A DNA stretch of 64,000 nt from CAZASK01 sp964487845 (GTDB lineage Bacteria; Chlamydiota; Chlamydiia; Chlamydiales; FEN-1388), in assembly GCA_964487845.1 (NCBI GenBank), contig CAZASK010000004.1:1-64000 (forward strand), given 5' to 3'. Under the pieces are notes generated by a model. The model worked only from the letters and a program-made list of their open reading frames with translations. It was not told where the DNA came from and made no database searches. Shown in pieces: positions 17,738-26,107 of the stretch (position 1 is its first letter; every line of letters begins with the position of its first letter). The position numbers were made by a program, and so were the translations under genes.

Positions 17738-18831
17738 AAACAGATTGCTATGCGGCACTGAGTGCTACAACACCACTTGTCCCATTTCATTGTGAACGTC
17801 GCGATCTTCGCTCGCATGATGTTCATATTCAAATTCTCTTTTGCGGAGTATGCCATTCAGATCTCCACACAGCACGCAATGAATGGAAGTCCACGGTTTA
17901 TCCCTGTGTTCCAGGGCATGAAATCGTAGGCCGTGTTGTCGGAGTCGGTAAAGAAGTTCGTTCTTTTACCATAGGGCAAAGAGTGGCTGTAGGATGCATG
18001 GTGGACTCATGCCGCAGATGCTCAAGCTGTAAAGAACATTTGGAGCAATATTGTGAAAATGGTGCTGTTTACACTTATAATGGCCGTGATATGCATGACG
18101 GCTCTATCACATATGGTGGTTATTCGACACACATTACAGTAGATGAAAAATTTGTGCTGCACATCCCTGACTCTTTTACAGATAGCCAGCTTCCTGGGGT
18201 TGCACCACTTTTATGCGCTGGCATTACAACCTATTCACCACTTCGTCATTGGAATGTATCGAAGGGAAGTAAGGTAGGCGTAGTGGGATTAGGCGGTCTT
18301 GGTCATATGGCTATTAAAATTGCTCATGCGATGGGAGCTCATGTTGTTTTATTTACCTCGTCAGCCAAAAAAGTTCAGGACGGGAAAAGACTCGGAGCCG
18401 ATGAAGTCGTGCTTTCGAGTGATGTAAATCAGGTTAAGAAATATGCGAACAGCCTTCATTGCATCATCGATACGGTCTCTGTTTCACATGATCTGCATCC
18501 ATTTCTCGAGCTGCTTGCCCGCGATGGCACCATGTGCATGGTTGGGGCGTCGCCAGTGCCGCATCCAGCGCTTGCTATGAAGGATTTGATATTCAAAAGA
18601 AGGCAGCTTGTGGGGTCATTGATCGGCGGCATTCAAGAAACCCAAGAGATGCTAGATTTTTGCGCAAAACATCATATCACCTCTGACATTGAGCTGATTT
18701 CTATCCAGCAGATCAACGAAGCGTATGAGCGCATGTTGAAAAATGATGTCTTCTATCGATTTGTCATTGATACAGCATCATTTCATATTTCTTCTGCTAA
18801 AGAAACCACGCCACGGCCTTTCAGTTCATAG
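17734..18831 (+). CDS. Zinc-dependent alcohol dehydrogenase, cinnamyl-alcohol-dehydrogenase type
   Basis: Oxidises alcohols or reduces aldehydes with NADP(H). 365 residues. The catalytic zinc ligands are Cys in GVCHSDLH, the His-Glu pair in PGHEIVGRV and a later Cys in LLCAGITTYSPL. The structural zinc ligands are in SCRRCSSCKEHLEQYC. The Rossmann loop is GLGGLGHMAIK. This set, with the phrase 'ENGAVYTYNG', matches the YahK/cinnamyl alcohol dehydrogenase branch, which acts on many aldehydes. It overlaps the preceding small gene (ATGA), so it is the last gene of the aro operon, and it overlaps the convergent C45-like gene by 49 nt. The physiological substrate is unknown. Confidence 0.9.
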   Translation: MKTDCYAALSATTPLVPFHCERRDLRSHDVHIQILFCGVCHSDLHTARNEWKSTVYPCVPGHEIVGRVVGVGKEVRSFTIGQRVAVGCMVDSCRRCSSCKEHLEQYCENGAVYTYNGRDMHDGSITYGGYSTHITVDEKFVLHIPDSFTDSQLPGVAPLLCAGITTYSPLRHWNVSKGSKVGVVGLGGLGHMAIKIAHAMGAHVVLFTSSAKKVQDGKRLGADEVVLSSDVNQVKKYANSLHCIIDTVSVSHDLHPFLELLARDGTMCMVGASPVPHPALAMKDLIFKRRQLVGSLIGGIQETQEMLDFCAKHHITSDIELISIQQINEAYERMLKNDVFYRFVIDTASFHISSAKETTPRPFSS

Positions 18832-19985
18832 CTTTTTGCTGAGTTCTTATCTGCAATCACTAGATTCATTGAACTGCCATGCGTTCCTTTTGATATCACT
18901 TCATGTGCTTCAGGAACGTTTTTACAGGTATCGAGAATGTGTGTGAATAAAAGAGGATTCGGGATGCCGGTTTCATTTTTGCGAGAACCACATTGATTTT
19001 CGGTTAAGGCTAGTCCATTATTATTCATACCGGAGAGAGTGCCGATATAGCCGGGCCACGATATAGAAACAGTACTGCTCTTCTTGGACTGCAGCCTCAC
19101 GAGGACAAGGGTTTCTTGTCCTAAAAAATACCATGGCCAATCTAAATTTCTAAATAGTTTTATCTTGTGGTCGGAATCAGTATGGTCAAATGTGTGGGAG
19201 CCAAAAAGTTCGCGAGCTCCAAATTTTTCCAATTTTTCATCTGCTGCATTCGTTCCATTTGAGGCAAGATGTACTTTCCCTTTTGTGGTGTCAAATACCA
19301 TAGATTGAATCGTCTCGTTTTTTCCAACAGACTGTAACACTCGTGTTTTGCTATTTTTTGAAATCGGGCATGAAAGGATCCTCTTTCTTCGATCGTAAGA
19401 TTCTTTATCGTTCTTATCGGCTAACAAGTGGTTGGCAGCAGCAATTCTCTCACACTTCTTTGCGCTTTGTTTTACAGCCATCGATGTGCAGCCAAATTGG
19501 CCTGGTTCAGCGTCAAGAAAGGTATGGATGAGAAGAACATCTTCATATGAATATCCCGATCCTTGTGCTAATCCCTTGAGCTCATCTTTTAAAGAATCAG
19601 GAATTTGTTTCTCGAATTGAGTGATTACTGTTTTAGAAATAGGGTTATGACGTTTCATGTGAAGGATAGGATCATATACCTCTTGAATGCGCTTTTTTAA
19701 AATCTGGCCATGCTCTTTTCCTCTTTCAAATGGAGAGGTAGATGTAAGCTTCAGTAGAGTAATAAATTTTCTCTGGAATGCCGTATCACAGAGAGCAACA
19801 AGATGGCCAATTACAGGGATGAATTTTAATATGCCAAGAGCTAAATGTTTGATTTTTTCTATGGCAGAGAGTCCATAGTTGTTTCCGCTCAAAGCTATGC
19901 TTATATGATGTACGCTTTGGCGAAAAGGAACATCTAAAAATAAAAAGTGTTTTGAGTTTTGTTTGATTGAATAATCTATTCTCAT
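18783..19985 (-). CDS. Peptidase C45-like / linear-amide C-N hydrolase (acyltransferase fold)
   Basis: 400 residues. The N-terminal 165 residues include a hydrophobic helix (about 46-66) and the segment FERGKEHGQILKKRI seen before the catalytic unit in this group. The nucleophile would be Cys166 in FGCTSMA, which becomes the N terminus after self-cleavage in acyl-CoA:6-APA acyltransferase and acid ceramidase-like enzymes. FRNLDWPW and GYIGTLSGMNNNGLALTEN are the other family blocks. Members cleave amide bonds of lipids or small molecules. Here the substrate is unknown; action on host lipid amides is only a guess. Monocistronic, convergent with the dehydrogenase and divergent from pncB; no strong ribosome-binding site. 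Confidence 0.75.
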   Translation of the reverse strand: MRIDYSIKQNSKHFLFLDVPFRQSVHHISIALSGNNYGLSAIEKIKHLALGILKFIPVIGHLVALCDTAFQRKFITLLKLTSTSPFERGKEHGQILKKRIQEVYDPILHMKRHNPISKTVITQFEKQIPDSLKDELKGLAQGSGYSYEDVLLIHTFLDAEPGQFGCTSMAVKQSAKKCERIAAANHLLADKNDKESYDRRKRILSCPISKNSKTRVLQSVGKNETIQSMVFDTTKGKVHLASNGTNAADEKLEKFGARELFGSHTFDHTDSDHKIKLFRNLDWPWYFLGQETLVLVRLQSKKSSTVSISWPGYIGTLSGMNNNGLALTENQCGSRKNETGIPNPLLFTHILDTCKNVPEAHEVISKGTHGSSMNLVIADKNSAKSYELKGRGVVSLAEEI

Positions 19986-20085
19986 GATTTGTTGTGCTTG
20001 TTATGTTAAAAAATGATTTATGAATTATTACATTTTTTTTATAATCTGGGTACTGTTTTTTTATGCGATTTGTTACACTGACCGC

Positions 20086-21558
20086 ATGAGACACTCAATT
20101 GATTCTACAGATATGGGAACTTCTGTTTTGCTTACTGATTTTTATCAGCTCAGCATGGCTTATGCTTATTGGAAAGCAAAAATTGCAGACAGGCAAGCAT
20201 CATTTCATCTTTTTTTTAGAAGGCCTCCTTTTCAAGGTGGCTTTACACTGGCGTGTGGTTTGCAGGCTGTTATTGCATTCATTGAGCAATTTCAATTTCG
20301 AGAAGATGATATCGCCTATCTTACGAGCATCACTCACCCTGATGGTACAGCCTATTTTGAAAAAGCCTTTCTTGAGATGCTCGCTTCTTTGCGATTGACT
20401 GTATCGATAGATGCGGTACCTGAGGGAACTGTCGTATTTCCATATGAGCCACTGATTCGCGTGACAGGACCTCTGATGCAGTGTCAGCTATTAGAGAGCG
20501 TGTTATTAAATTTAATCAACTTTCCGACATTGATTGCCACGAAGGCAGCTCGCGTCTGTCTTGCCGCTGATGGTGACCCTGTGATGGAGTTTGGATTAAG
20601 GCGAGCTCAAGGAATTGATGGAGCCTTGACTGCGAGCCGAGCATCTTTTGTAGGCGGCTGCTACGCCACCTCGAATGTGTTAGCAGGAAAAAAATATGGC
20701 ATCCCAGTGCAAGGGACTCATGCGCATAGCTGGGTGATGGCTTTTGATACAGAAGAAGAATCATTTTCCACATATGCCGATATTTTACCGCATGCATGTG
20801 TGCTGCTTGTAGATACATATGATACAGTCGAGGGCGTCAAAAAAGCGATTGCTGTAGGGAAGAATTTGCGCGCGAAGGGAAGTGATCTTTTGGGTATACG
20901 ACTCGACTCTGGAGATTTGGCGCAGCTGAGCATAGAAAGTAGACGTTTACTCGATGAAGCAGGATTTCAAAATACAAAGATTATCGCAAGTAATGAGCTT
21001 GATGAAACGGTGATCTCAGAGCTCAAAAGGCAAGGCGCCAGAATCGATATATGGGGGGTTGGAACGAGCTTAGTCATTGGGCGCGGGCAAGCTGCTCTCG
21101 ATGGTGTCTATAAGATATCAGCCTTGCAAGATGAACATGGAAGTTGGAAATACAAGCTGAAATTGTCAGAGCAGCTTATCAAGGTCTCGAATCCAGGAAT
21201 TTTACAAGTCAGGCGCTATAAAAAATCTGGGATGAATAGAGGAGATGTGATCTATGATGAACTGCTTGGCATCGGAGCAACAGTACGCGGTGTCGACCCT
21301 TTTGATTCCACTAAATATCATGTGTATGAACAAGGGTATGAGTATCAAAATCTCTTAGTTCCTATTTTTGATTCAGGAAAGCTTGTGTATGCAAGTCCTA
21401 CATTGCACGAGATTCAGGCATATGCAAAGAAAGAATTAGCATGCTTGCCTGTCGGGATGAAGCGATTTTTGAATCCACACATCTATTCGATCTCCATGGA
21501 AGAAAAGCTCTATACGATGAAATCTGAGCTGATTACAACAATAAGAAAAAAGATATGA
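20086..21558 (+). CDS. pncB: Nicotinate phosphoribosyltransferase
   Basis: Joins nicotinate to PRPP to make nicotinate mononucleotide, the entry of the Preiss-Handler NAD salvage route. About 490 residues from ATG 20086. The start of the family fold, LLTDFYQLSMAYAYW, lies at about residues 14-28; later come EFGLRRAQGIDGAL and HAHSWVMAF (active-site His region), IRLDSGDL and GVGTSLV (phosphate binding). The frame is open to 20020, but that extension is only a hydrophobic run, and a TATAAT at 20040-20045 lies inside it. ATG 20113 is another possible start. The stop overlaps pncA (ATGA), and pncA makes the nicotinate used here. Confidence 0.92.
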   Translation: MRHSIDSTDMGTSVLLTDFYQLSMAYAYWKAKIADRQASFHLFFRRPPFQGGFTLACGLQAVIAFIEQFQFREDDIAYLTSITHPDGTAYFEKAFLEMLASLRLTVSIDAVPEGTVVFPYEPLIRVTGPLMQCQLLESVLLNLINFPTLIATKAARVCLAADGDPVMEFGLRRAQGIDGALTASRASFVGGCYATSNVLAGKKYGIPVQGTHAHSWVMAFDTEEESFSTYADILPHACVLLVDTYDTVEGVKKAIAVGKNLRAKGSDLLGIRLDSGDLAQLSIESRRLLDEAGFQNTKIIASNELDETVISELKRQGARIDIWGVGTSLVIGRGQAALDGVYKISALQDEHGSWKYKLKLSEQLIKVSNPGILQVRRYKKSGMNRGDVIYDELLGIGATVRGVDPFDSTKYHVYEQGYEYQNLLVPIFDSGKLVYASPTLHEIQAYAKKELACLPVGMKRFLNPHIYSISMEEKLYTMKSELITTIRKKI

Positions 21559-22193
21559 AACGTGCTCTTCTGCTTGTAGATGTTCAAAATGATTTTTTGC
21601 CCGGCGGAGCCTTAGCTATTCCAAATGGTAATGAGATACTGGCCCCGATACATCGAATGATGATGCTTCCTTTTGATGAGATTATCGCAACACAAGATAT
21701 GCACCCTGAGCACCACTGTAGTTTTGCAAGTAGTTGGGGGAAAAAAATAGGTGAGCACGTCACGATAGCAGGAGTAGATCAAGTTCTATGGCCTGATCAC
21801 TGCGTGCGAGGTACGGTTGGCTCTCAGCTGGCTTCTGCCATTGATAAAACGAAAATTACACATACTATTTATAAGGGTGAAGATCCTCATATTGATAGCT
21901 ACAGTGCATTTGCTGATAACAACGGGCTCCATGAAACAGCTCTTACATCGCTGCTTCGCGTCGCAGGGATACAGGAAATATATATTGCGGGATTAGCTAC
22001 GAATTATTGTGTGTTATATAGCGTGCTTGATGCATTGAAGCGTGGTTTTCAAGTGACGGTAATTATAGATGGTTGCTGCGGGATAGAAAATACACCAGGT
22101 GTGGTAGATGAGGCGTACGAGCACATGAAAAGAAAAGGTGCGAAGTGTATGTCATTGATAGAAGTTTTGAATGATTGGAGTAGCAAAAAGTGA
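21555..22193 (+). CDS. pncA: Nicotinamidase
   Basis: Hydrolyses nicotinamide to nicotinate and ammonia. 212 residues of the isochorismatase-like fold. The catalytic Asp is in LLVDVQNDF (Asp9), the metal ligands in QDMHPEHHCSF (Asp-x-His ... His), the Lys in the region after DKTKITHTIYKGEDP, and the nucleophile Cys in GLATNYCV. It sits between pncB and sufE with overlapping stops and starts, so nicotinamide released by NAD-consuming reactions is returned to the pncB product in one operon. The classical animal chlamydiae, as I recall, import NAD and lack this pair. Confidence 0.93.
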   Translation: MKRALLLVDVQNDFLPGGALAIPNGNEILAPIHRMMMLPFDEIIATQDMHPEHHCSFASSWGKKIGEHVTIAGVDQVLWPDHCVRGTVGSQLASAIDKTKITHTIYKGEDPHIDSYSAFADNNGLHETALTSLLRVAGIQEIYIAGLATNYCVLYSVLDALKRGFQVTVIIDGCCGIENTPGVVDEAYEHMKRKGAKCMSLIEVLNDWSSKK

Positions 22194-22615
22194 CATCTTC
22201 ATTTCATGAAAAAGAGCAAAAGCTCCTTGATATTTTTCAAAAGCTTGATTCGAAGGAGGCAATTTACCAGCGCATTATCGACATGGGGAGGCAGCAAAGG
22301 CCACTTCCAGATTCGCTGAAGACTGATGATAGGCTTGTCGCAGGATGTCAGAGTAGGATGTATTTAGTAGCTCGTTATGAAGATGGCAGGCTGTTCTTTG
22401 ATACAGAATCTGATGCGCTCATATCGGCAGGCCTTGCCATGCTTCTTACTTGTGTCTACAATGGCGAGCGGCCAGAGGTGGTTCTTCAGCAAGCTCCTAG
22501 CTATATCGACAAAATTGGAATTCGAGAATCTTTGACGCCGGGCCGTGCCAATGGTCTAGCGAGTCTTTTTCTAAAAATGAAGCAAGAAGCACTGCGCGTA
22601 TATATGCAATTATAA
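22190..22615 (+). CDS. sufE: SufE-family Fe-S cluster sulfur acceptor
   Basis: Accepts persulfide sulfur from cysteine desulfurase SufS and hands it on for iron-sulfur cluster assembly. 141 residues, the usual size. The acceptor Cys is in VAGCQSRMYL (residue about 46), followed by the Asp/Glu-rich strand and the typical SPGRxNGL-like block, here TPGRANGLASLF. The start is GTG 22190, overlapping the pncA stop (GTGA), so it is the third gene of the nicotinate operon although the functions differ. No sufS or sufBCD is in the window. The 3' end overlaps the convergent permease gene by 6 nt. Confidence 0.9.
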   Translation: MTSSFHEKEQKLLDIFQKLDSKEAIYQRIIDMGRQQRPLPDSLKTDDRLVAGCQSRMYLVARYEDGRLFFDTESDALISAGLAMLLTCVYNGERPEVVLQQAPSYIDKIGIRESLTPGRANGLASLFLKMKQEALRVYMQL

Positions 22616-23824
22616 TCGCAGAATACATTCTGCGATGAGGGTGGCGAAGAAGAAGAGAAAAACAGATGCCAAAAGTGGTTTGCCTCCGCGGATATGAAAG
22701 AGGCTTTTTTCTTTTTTCAAGTAATATCTTCCCACGCAGAGCATGATAATAGGGATCATCCCATTGAGGATGGAGTCACCAAATCCTCCAGATATATCTA
22801 AAGCAAGCAAGAAAATACGCTCATAGGTAGCTGCAAAAAAGAATGTGGGCGCTATGATCAACATGCCGAGTTTGAGATTGCCGATTCCTTTTTTTGGAAT
22901 ACGTAGGCCGTCACTTAAAAAGTCATAGAGCCCAAGAGCGATACCTAAAAAAGAGGTAATGAGCGCGAAAAATGAAAACATATGAGCAAAAATATCGATT
23001 TTGCTACTTGCAATCGAGGCTCCTAAGGAGTAGGTGGCAGGTTTCCCTGCGAGGAGTGCAGACTGCAGACCATGAACTCCTTCGAAGGGAACTGCTCCCT
23101 GTACCATCAGCAGCCAGATGAGATAGACGAAAAAAGCAAGGGCTGTTCCGCCAATGATGGCGATACGTAGTGCCCTTGGATCGTGCTGTAAATAAGGATG
23201 TAAACTTGGCACCATAGTTTGAAAGCTGAACGCCGTGAGCAACAGCGGAGTTGTTGTCCACACATGTCTCCAGTCTGATCTCGAGAGATACTCCATTTGA
23301 ATATGAGGGGCTACAAAACTGATAAGGCTTACAAAAGCGATACACATGGCAATAAAAAAAAGGCTGTTGAGTTTGCCCAATACATGATGAGAAGCAAAGA
23401 GGAGAGGACCAAATAAACAGATGAAAGCAAGACATGCAATCGATTGTGGCAGAGAAATATGGCAGAAGGTGTCTAGCCAGGAAGAGAGCATGTGTCCACA
23501 GCCAGCTGTGTAGGCAATGAGCGAGGCATAGCAGATAAAGAGATAGAGTATCCAGCTTATATTTTTCCCCGACTTCCCAAGAAATTGCTTTGACATAGAG
23601 ATGATGTGGGCATCATCTTTGCGCATCCAGAAGCCAACTTCAGTAAGATAGAGCGCAGACACTGTCATAGCAATGCAGGCAACAGACATGATGCAAATGC
23701 TAGGAAAAAATCCACAAGGGGCTGTAGTGACGGGAAGCGCTAACATGCCGCCTCCAATACAGGTCCCCGCTACAAGAAACAGTGCGTTCATCACGCGAAG
23801 AGTGGAAGGAGTACCATATTTCAT
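22610..23824 (-). CDS. tyrP: Aromatic amino acid permease (HAAAP family, TyrP-like)
   Basis: Inner-membrane carrier for tyrosine or tryptophan with protons. 404 residues from ATG 23824, with about eleven hydrophobic segments. The first helix has the family motif GTCIGGGMLALP (about residues 19-30), followed by PCGFFP; TVSALYLTEVG ends helix 2. The frame is open further upstream to a GTG at 23866, but that would lie inside the peptidase gene and lacks similarity. It begins 13 nt after the peptidase stop, so the two are likely co-transcribed. Chlamydiae often carry tyrP copies, sometimes in tandem; here there is one. Confidence 0.88.
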   Translation of the reverse strand: MKYGTPSTLRVMNALFLVAGTCIGGGMLALPVTTAPCGFFPSICIMSVACIAMTVSALYLTEVGFWMRKDDAHIISMSKQFLGKSGKNISWILYLFICYASLIAYTAGCGHMLSSWLDTFCHISLPQSIACLAFICLFGPLLFASHHVLGKLNSLFFIAMCIAFVSLISFVAPHIQMEYLSRSDWRHVWTTTPLLLTAFSFQTMVPSLHPYLQHDPRALRIAIIGGTALAFFVYLIWLLMVQGAVPFEGVHGLQSALLAGKPATYSLGASIASSKIDIFAHMFSFFALITSFLGIALGLYDFLSDGLRIPKKGIGNLKLGMLIIAPTFFFAATYERIFLLALDISGGFGDSILNGMIPIIMLCVGRYYLKKEKSLFHIRGGKPLLASVFLFFFATLIAECILRL

Positions 23825-23837
23825 ATCATCGCATCCA

Positions 23838-25034
23838 TTACCAAAGCAGTGGCAGTGTGTCGGCAACCGGGCCTGTGATTTCTAGCTGGAGATCTTGAGT
23901 GATAAATGCATTTGATTCGAGACGAATGCCATATTCCCCTGGAAGATAGATACCTGGTTCGATCGAAAAACAGGTCCGTGGCATTAACCTGCGGGTGTCG
24001 TGAGTTTCAAAATTATCAAGATGCGTGCCATGACCGTGAACAAGCGTGTGAATGTTGTGGCCTGTTCTATGAGTAAAATAGTGATCTAATGAAAATGAAG
24101 CGATATGCTCACGCGTGACATCATCAACTTCATAACCGTAGATATCTTGTTTGCTTTTTAAGCGATCTTGAATAAATGCGATTGCCTTTTTCTGTGCTTG
24201 TAGCACGATGTCATATGTTTTGGCGTAGCTTTCGTTTTGAACATGAGAGGCAAGAGCCATCTGCGTAAAGTCGGCATAAGGGGCTCGTGGATGCTGTTTT
24301 TTACACCACATGTCAATCAGGATAAGATCGCCTCTTTGAATTACTTGATTGCTCTCTGCGGTAGGAGTGTAGTGAGGCAGCGCCGCATGTGCATTCACAG
24401 CACAAATTGGGGTATGCGAGCTCGAGCAACGCTCTTCGTGAAAGATTTTGAGTATATGCTCCTGCACGTGGAGTTCTGTGATAGGTGTATTTGCATCAAG
24501 AGATTCTTTGATGAGGCGAAAGCTACTTTTGAAAGCCTTATCAAGGACAAGAGCGGCCTCTTTGTGCCATGCAAGCTGTTCTTGGTCCCACCTTGAGAGC
24601 CATTGTTCGAGTATAGGCCAGGAGCTCACAACGGATACGCCTAGATGCGCCAGCCACTCAACAGTACCAGCATCGAGACGAGAAAGTGTCGGAATGTGGT
24701 TCATAGGAGAATATTCCATGGCCACTTTTTTCTTTCCTGCAAGTACGCGCGCGAGTGTCTCTTCTAGTTCTTTCCAAGAAGCGTAAATGAGTTCTTCGCC
24801 AGGAAGATGCTGTACGATTTGCGGCTCGATTGCATGAACGATCTTTATAGGTTTGCCTGTCTTAGGGATCCAATAGAAAAACCGTCTTGTGATGTGCTCG
24901 TTTGGAGCAAGGTGCAACATTTCATATGCAAAAGGATTGCTTTTTCTATAGTTGTAGATAAGCCAACCATCAATGTCGGCTGTATTGTGAACAGCGTGCT
25001 GGATGGTGTCGATAGAAAATGCATTTTTTGTCAT
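23838..25034 (-). CDS. M24 family aminopeptidase (Xaa-Pro peptidase-like)
   Basis: 398 residues. The C-terminal half is a pita-bread metallopeptidase. Metal ligands are Asp in LILIDMW, Asp in PYADFTQ, His in HGHGTHLDN, Glu in SIEPGIYLPG and Glu in RLESN; the His in HRTGHNIH is the proton-shuttle region. The N-terminal half is the creatinase-like domain, which opens with a DGWLIYNYRKSNP-like segment typical of peptidases annotated PepP/PepQ. It would cut the N-terminal residue from peptides with proline second, helping use of host peptides. No signal peptide is seen, so cytoplasmic. Placed directly before the aromatic permease gene. Confidence 0.88.
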   Translation of the reverse strand: MTKNAFSIDTIQHAVHNTADIDGWLIYNYRKSNPFAYEMLHLAPNEHITRRFFYWIPKTGKPIKIVHAIEPQIVQHLPGEELIYASWKELEETLARVLAGKKKVAMEYSPMNHIPTLSRLDAGTVEWLAHLGVSVVSSWPILEQWLSRWDQEQLAWHKEAALVLDKAFKSSFRLIKESLDANTPITELHVQEHILKIFHEERCSSSHTPICAVNAHAALPHYTPTAESNQVIQRGDLILIDMWCKKQHPRAPYADFTQMALASHVQNESYAKTYDIVLQAQKKAIAFIQDRLKSKQDIYGYEVDDVTREHIASFSLDHYFTHRTGHNIHTLVHGHGTHLDNFETHDTRRLMPRTCFSIEPGIYLPGEYGIRLESNAFITQDLQLEITGPVADTLPLLW

Positions 25035-25177
25035 GAATATTCCTATTACAAGATAATGTACCCGGAGATGGTATCTTTTCTGTGCAAAAAGAACCAGAAG
25101 AAAAGAGGGGGCTATAGAAAAGTCTTTGCATAAATTCTTCGTTTCACTACGTTGATTTCTTTTTTCTTAAAAATGAA

Positions 25178-25498
25178 ATGAGCGAAGGAGCAATCCACGT
25201 ACGTAATCCTCTTCTAGAGTATCCTAATGAATTGCGGGAGCGAATCCTAGTTGTCGCTATAGCACCAGGCGCTTACATTTATAGCGAAACATGTGCTAGG
25301 GTGATCCATTACAGAGCAAGAGATTTAGTTCCATGGCTTGATTTTTATGGATTAATAAGAGAGAGGCATTCCACTGTTATTCTTCCATCTGCACCGGATG
25401 CCTCATGGATTGATCATTCTTTCATGAGTCCCACTTATATATACAGTATACGTAAGCATATGGATAAATATCTGATCAGTGGAGGCAAAGAAATATGA
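25178..25498 (+). CDS. Small protein of unknown function, faint F-box-like N terminus
   Basis: 106 residues. The segment around residues 10-45 (LLEYPNELRERILVVA followed by ETCARVIHYRARD) has the spacing of an F-box (L.xLPxEL...I......C..), but the match is weak and no LRR or other partner domain follows. No signal peptide. The ribosome-binding site before ATG 25178 is poor. It overlaps the next gene by 4 nt (ATGA), so the two are probably translated together. F-box proteins are common effectors of amoeba-infecting chlamydiae, but here I would call the product hypothetical. Confidence 0.5.
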   Translation: MSEGAIHVRNPLLEYPNELRERILVVAIAPGAYIYSETCARVIHYRARDLVPWLDFYGLIRERHSTVILPSAPDASWIDHSFMSPTYIYSIRKHMDKYLISGGKEI

Positions 25499-26024
25499 AG
25501 ATATCATCACTTATATTATTGTTAATGGGTGTTGTATTTTTATTTTCTTTAGTAAATAGTGATCCATACATGTTTAATGCTGAGAAGAATGCGAAACATA
25601 TTCTAAAGAAAGCTGCTAGCATTATTGAAAAAAATATAATTTACAGCCTAGCGGTGCAGGATTAGCTATGCCTGGAGGTAACTTGAGAGAGTTTACGCTT
25701 TGTTTTAATACAAGGAGTGAATTAAAGAAAGAAGAGCTAAGAATGCTTTTACTTGACTGTGCAAGAGAGCTTTTAAATCAAATTAATTCGGACGAGAGCG
25801 TGCAGTCTGCTATGGTTGTCTACCCATTTACAGAAAAAAATATTGATATAACTATATACAACAGAAATCAAAATGGAACTGAAGTGTATGATCCTGGTAT
25901 TTCAACAGCAGATATTTCTAATAGTATATTAATGTATAGAACAGTTGATCGAGATAATAGGTATAGTTATAAAAATAGATATTCCGAGACATATCAAGAA
26001 GCTTTAAGAGCTATACAAAAATAG
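25495..26024 (+). pseudogene. Exported protein of a chlamydia-type family, frame interrupted at an A7 tract
   Basis: The first part (25495-25665) encodes a signal-peptide-like N terminus (MKISSLILLLMGVVFLFSL) and a helix ending in SIIEK. It runs into TAG shortly after a run of seven A (25628-25634). Shifting by -1 at that run continues as KKYNLQPSGAG and then through the second frame to 26024, giving a coherent protein of about 175 residues with YPFTEKNIDITIY and YQEALRAI blocks that I associate with a recurring exported family in environmental chlamydiae. The heptamer A AAA AAT in the zero frame is a possible -1 slippery site. Alternatives are true loss of one A, a sequencing error, or slippage during transcription. 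Confidence 0.7.
25668..26024 (+). CDS. Downstream part of the A7-interrupted exported protein
   Basis: 118 residues, as a conventional gene caller would report it from ATG 25668. That ATG is probably internal, since the protein-like reading continues upstream in the same frame to about 25629, and no ribosome-binding site precedes it. It contains the conserved-looking blocks LREFTLCF, YPFTEKNIDI and YSETYQEAL. Without its N-terminal signal the product would stay in the cytoplasm and is unlikely to work as made. Confidence 0.6.
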   Translation: MPGGNLREFTLCFNTRSELKKEELRMLLLDCARELLNQINSDESVQSAMVVYPFTEKNIDITIYNRNQNGTEVYDPGISTADISNSILMYRTVDRDNRYSYKNRYSETYQEALRAIQK

Positions 26025-26107
26025 TACCTTGCTTTTTGCGTGACCCTTGCTGCATCAACCAGCTTACAGGTAGATGTTCTTCTCTCATCCTTGTCTGAGG
26101 AGCTATT

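Noticed and set aside
23004..23435. 143-codon minus-strand frame in the permease region
   Set aside because: Same strand but another frame of tyrP; the permease frame has clear membrane helices.
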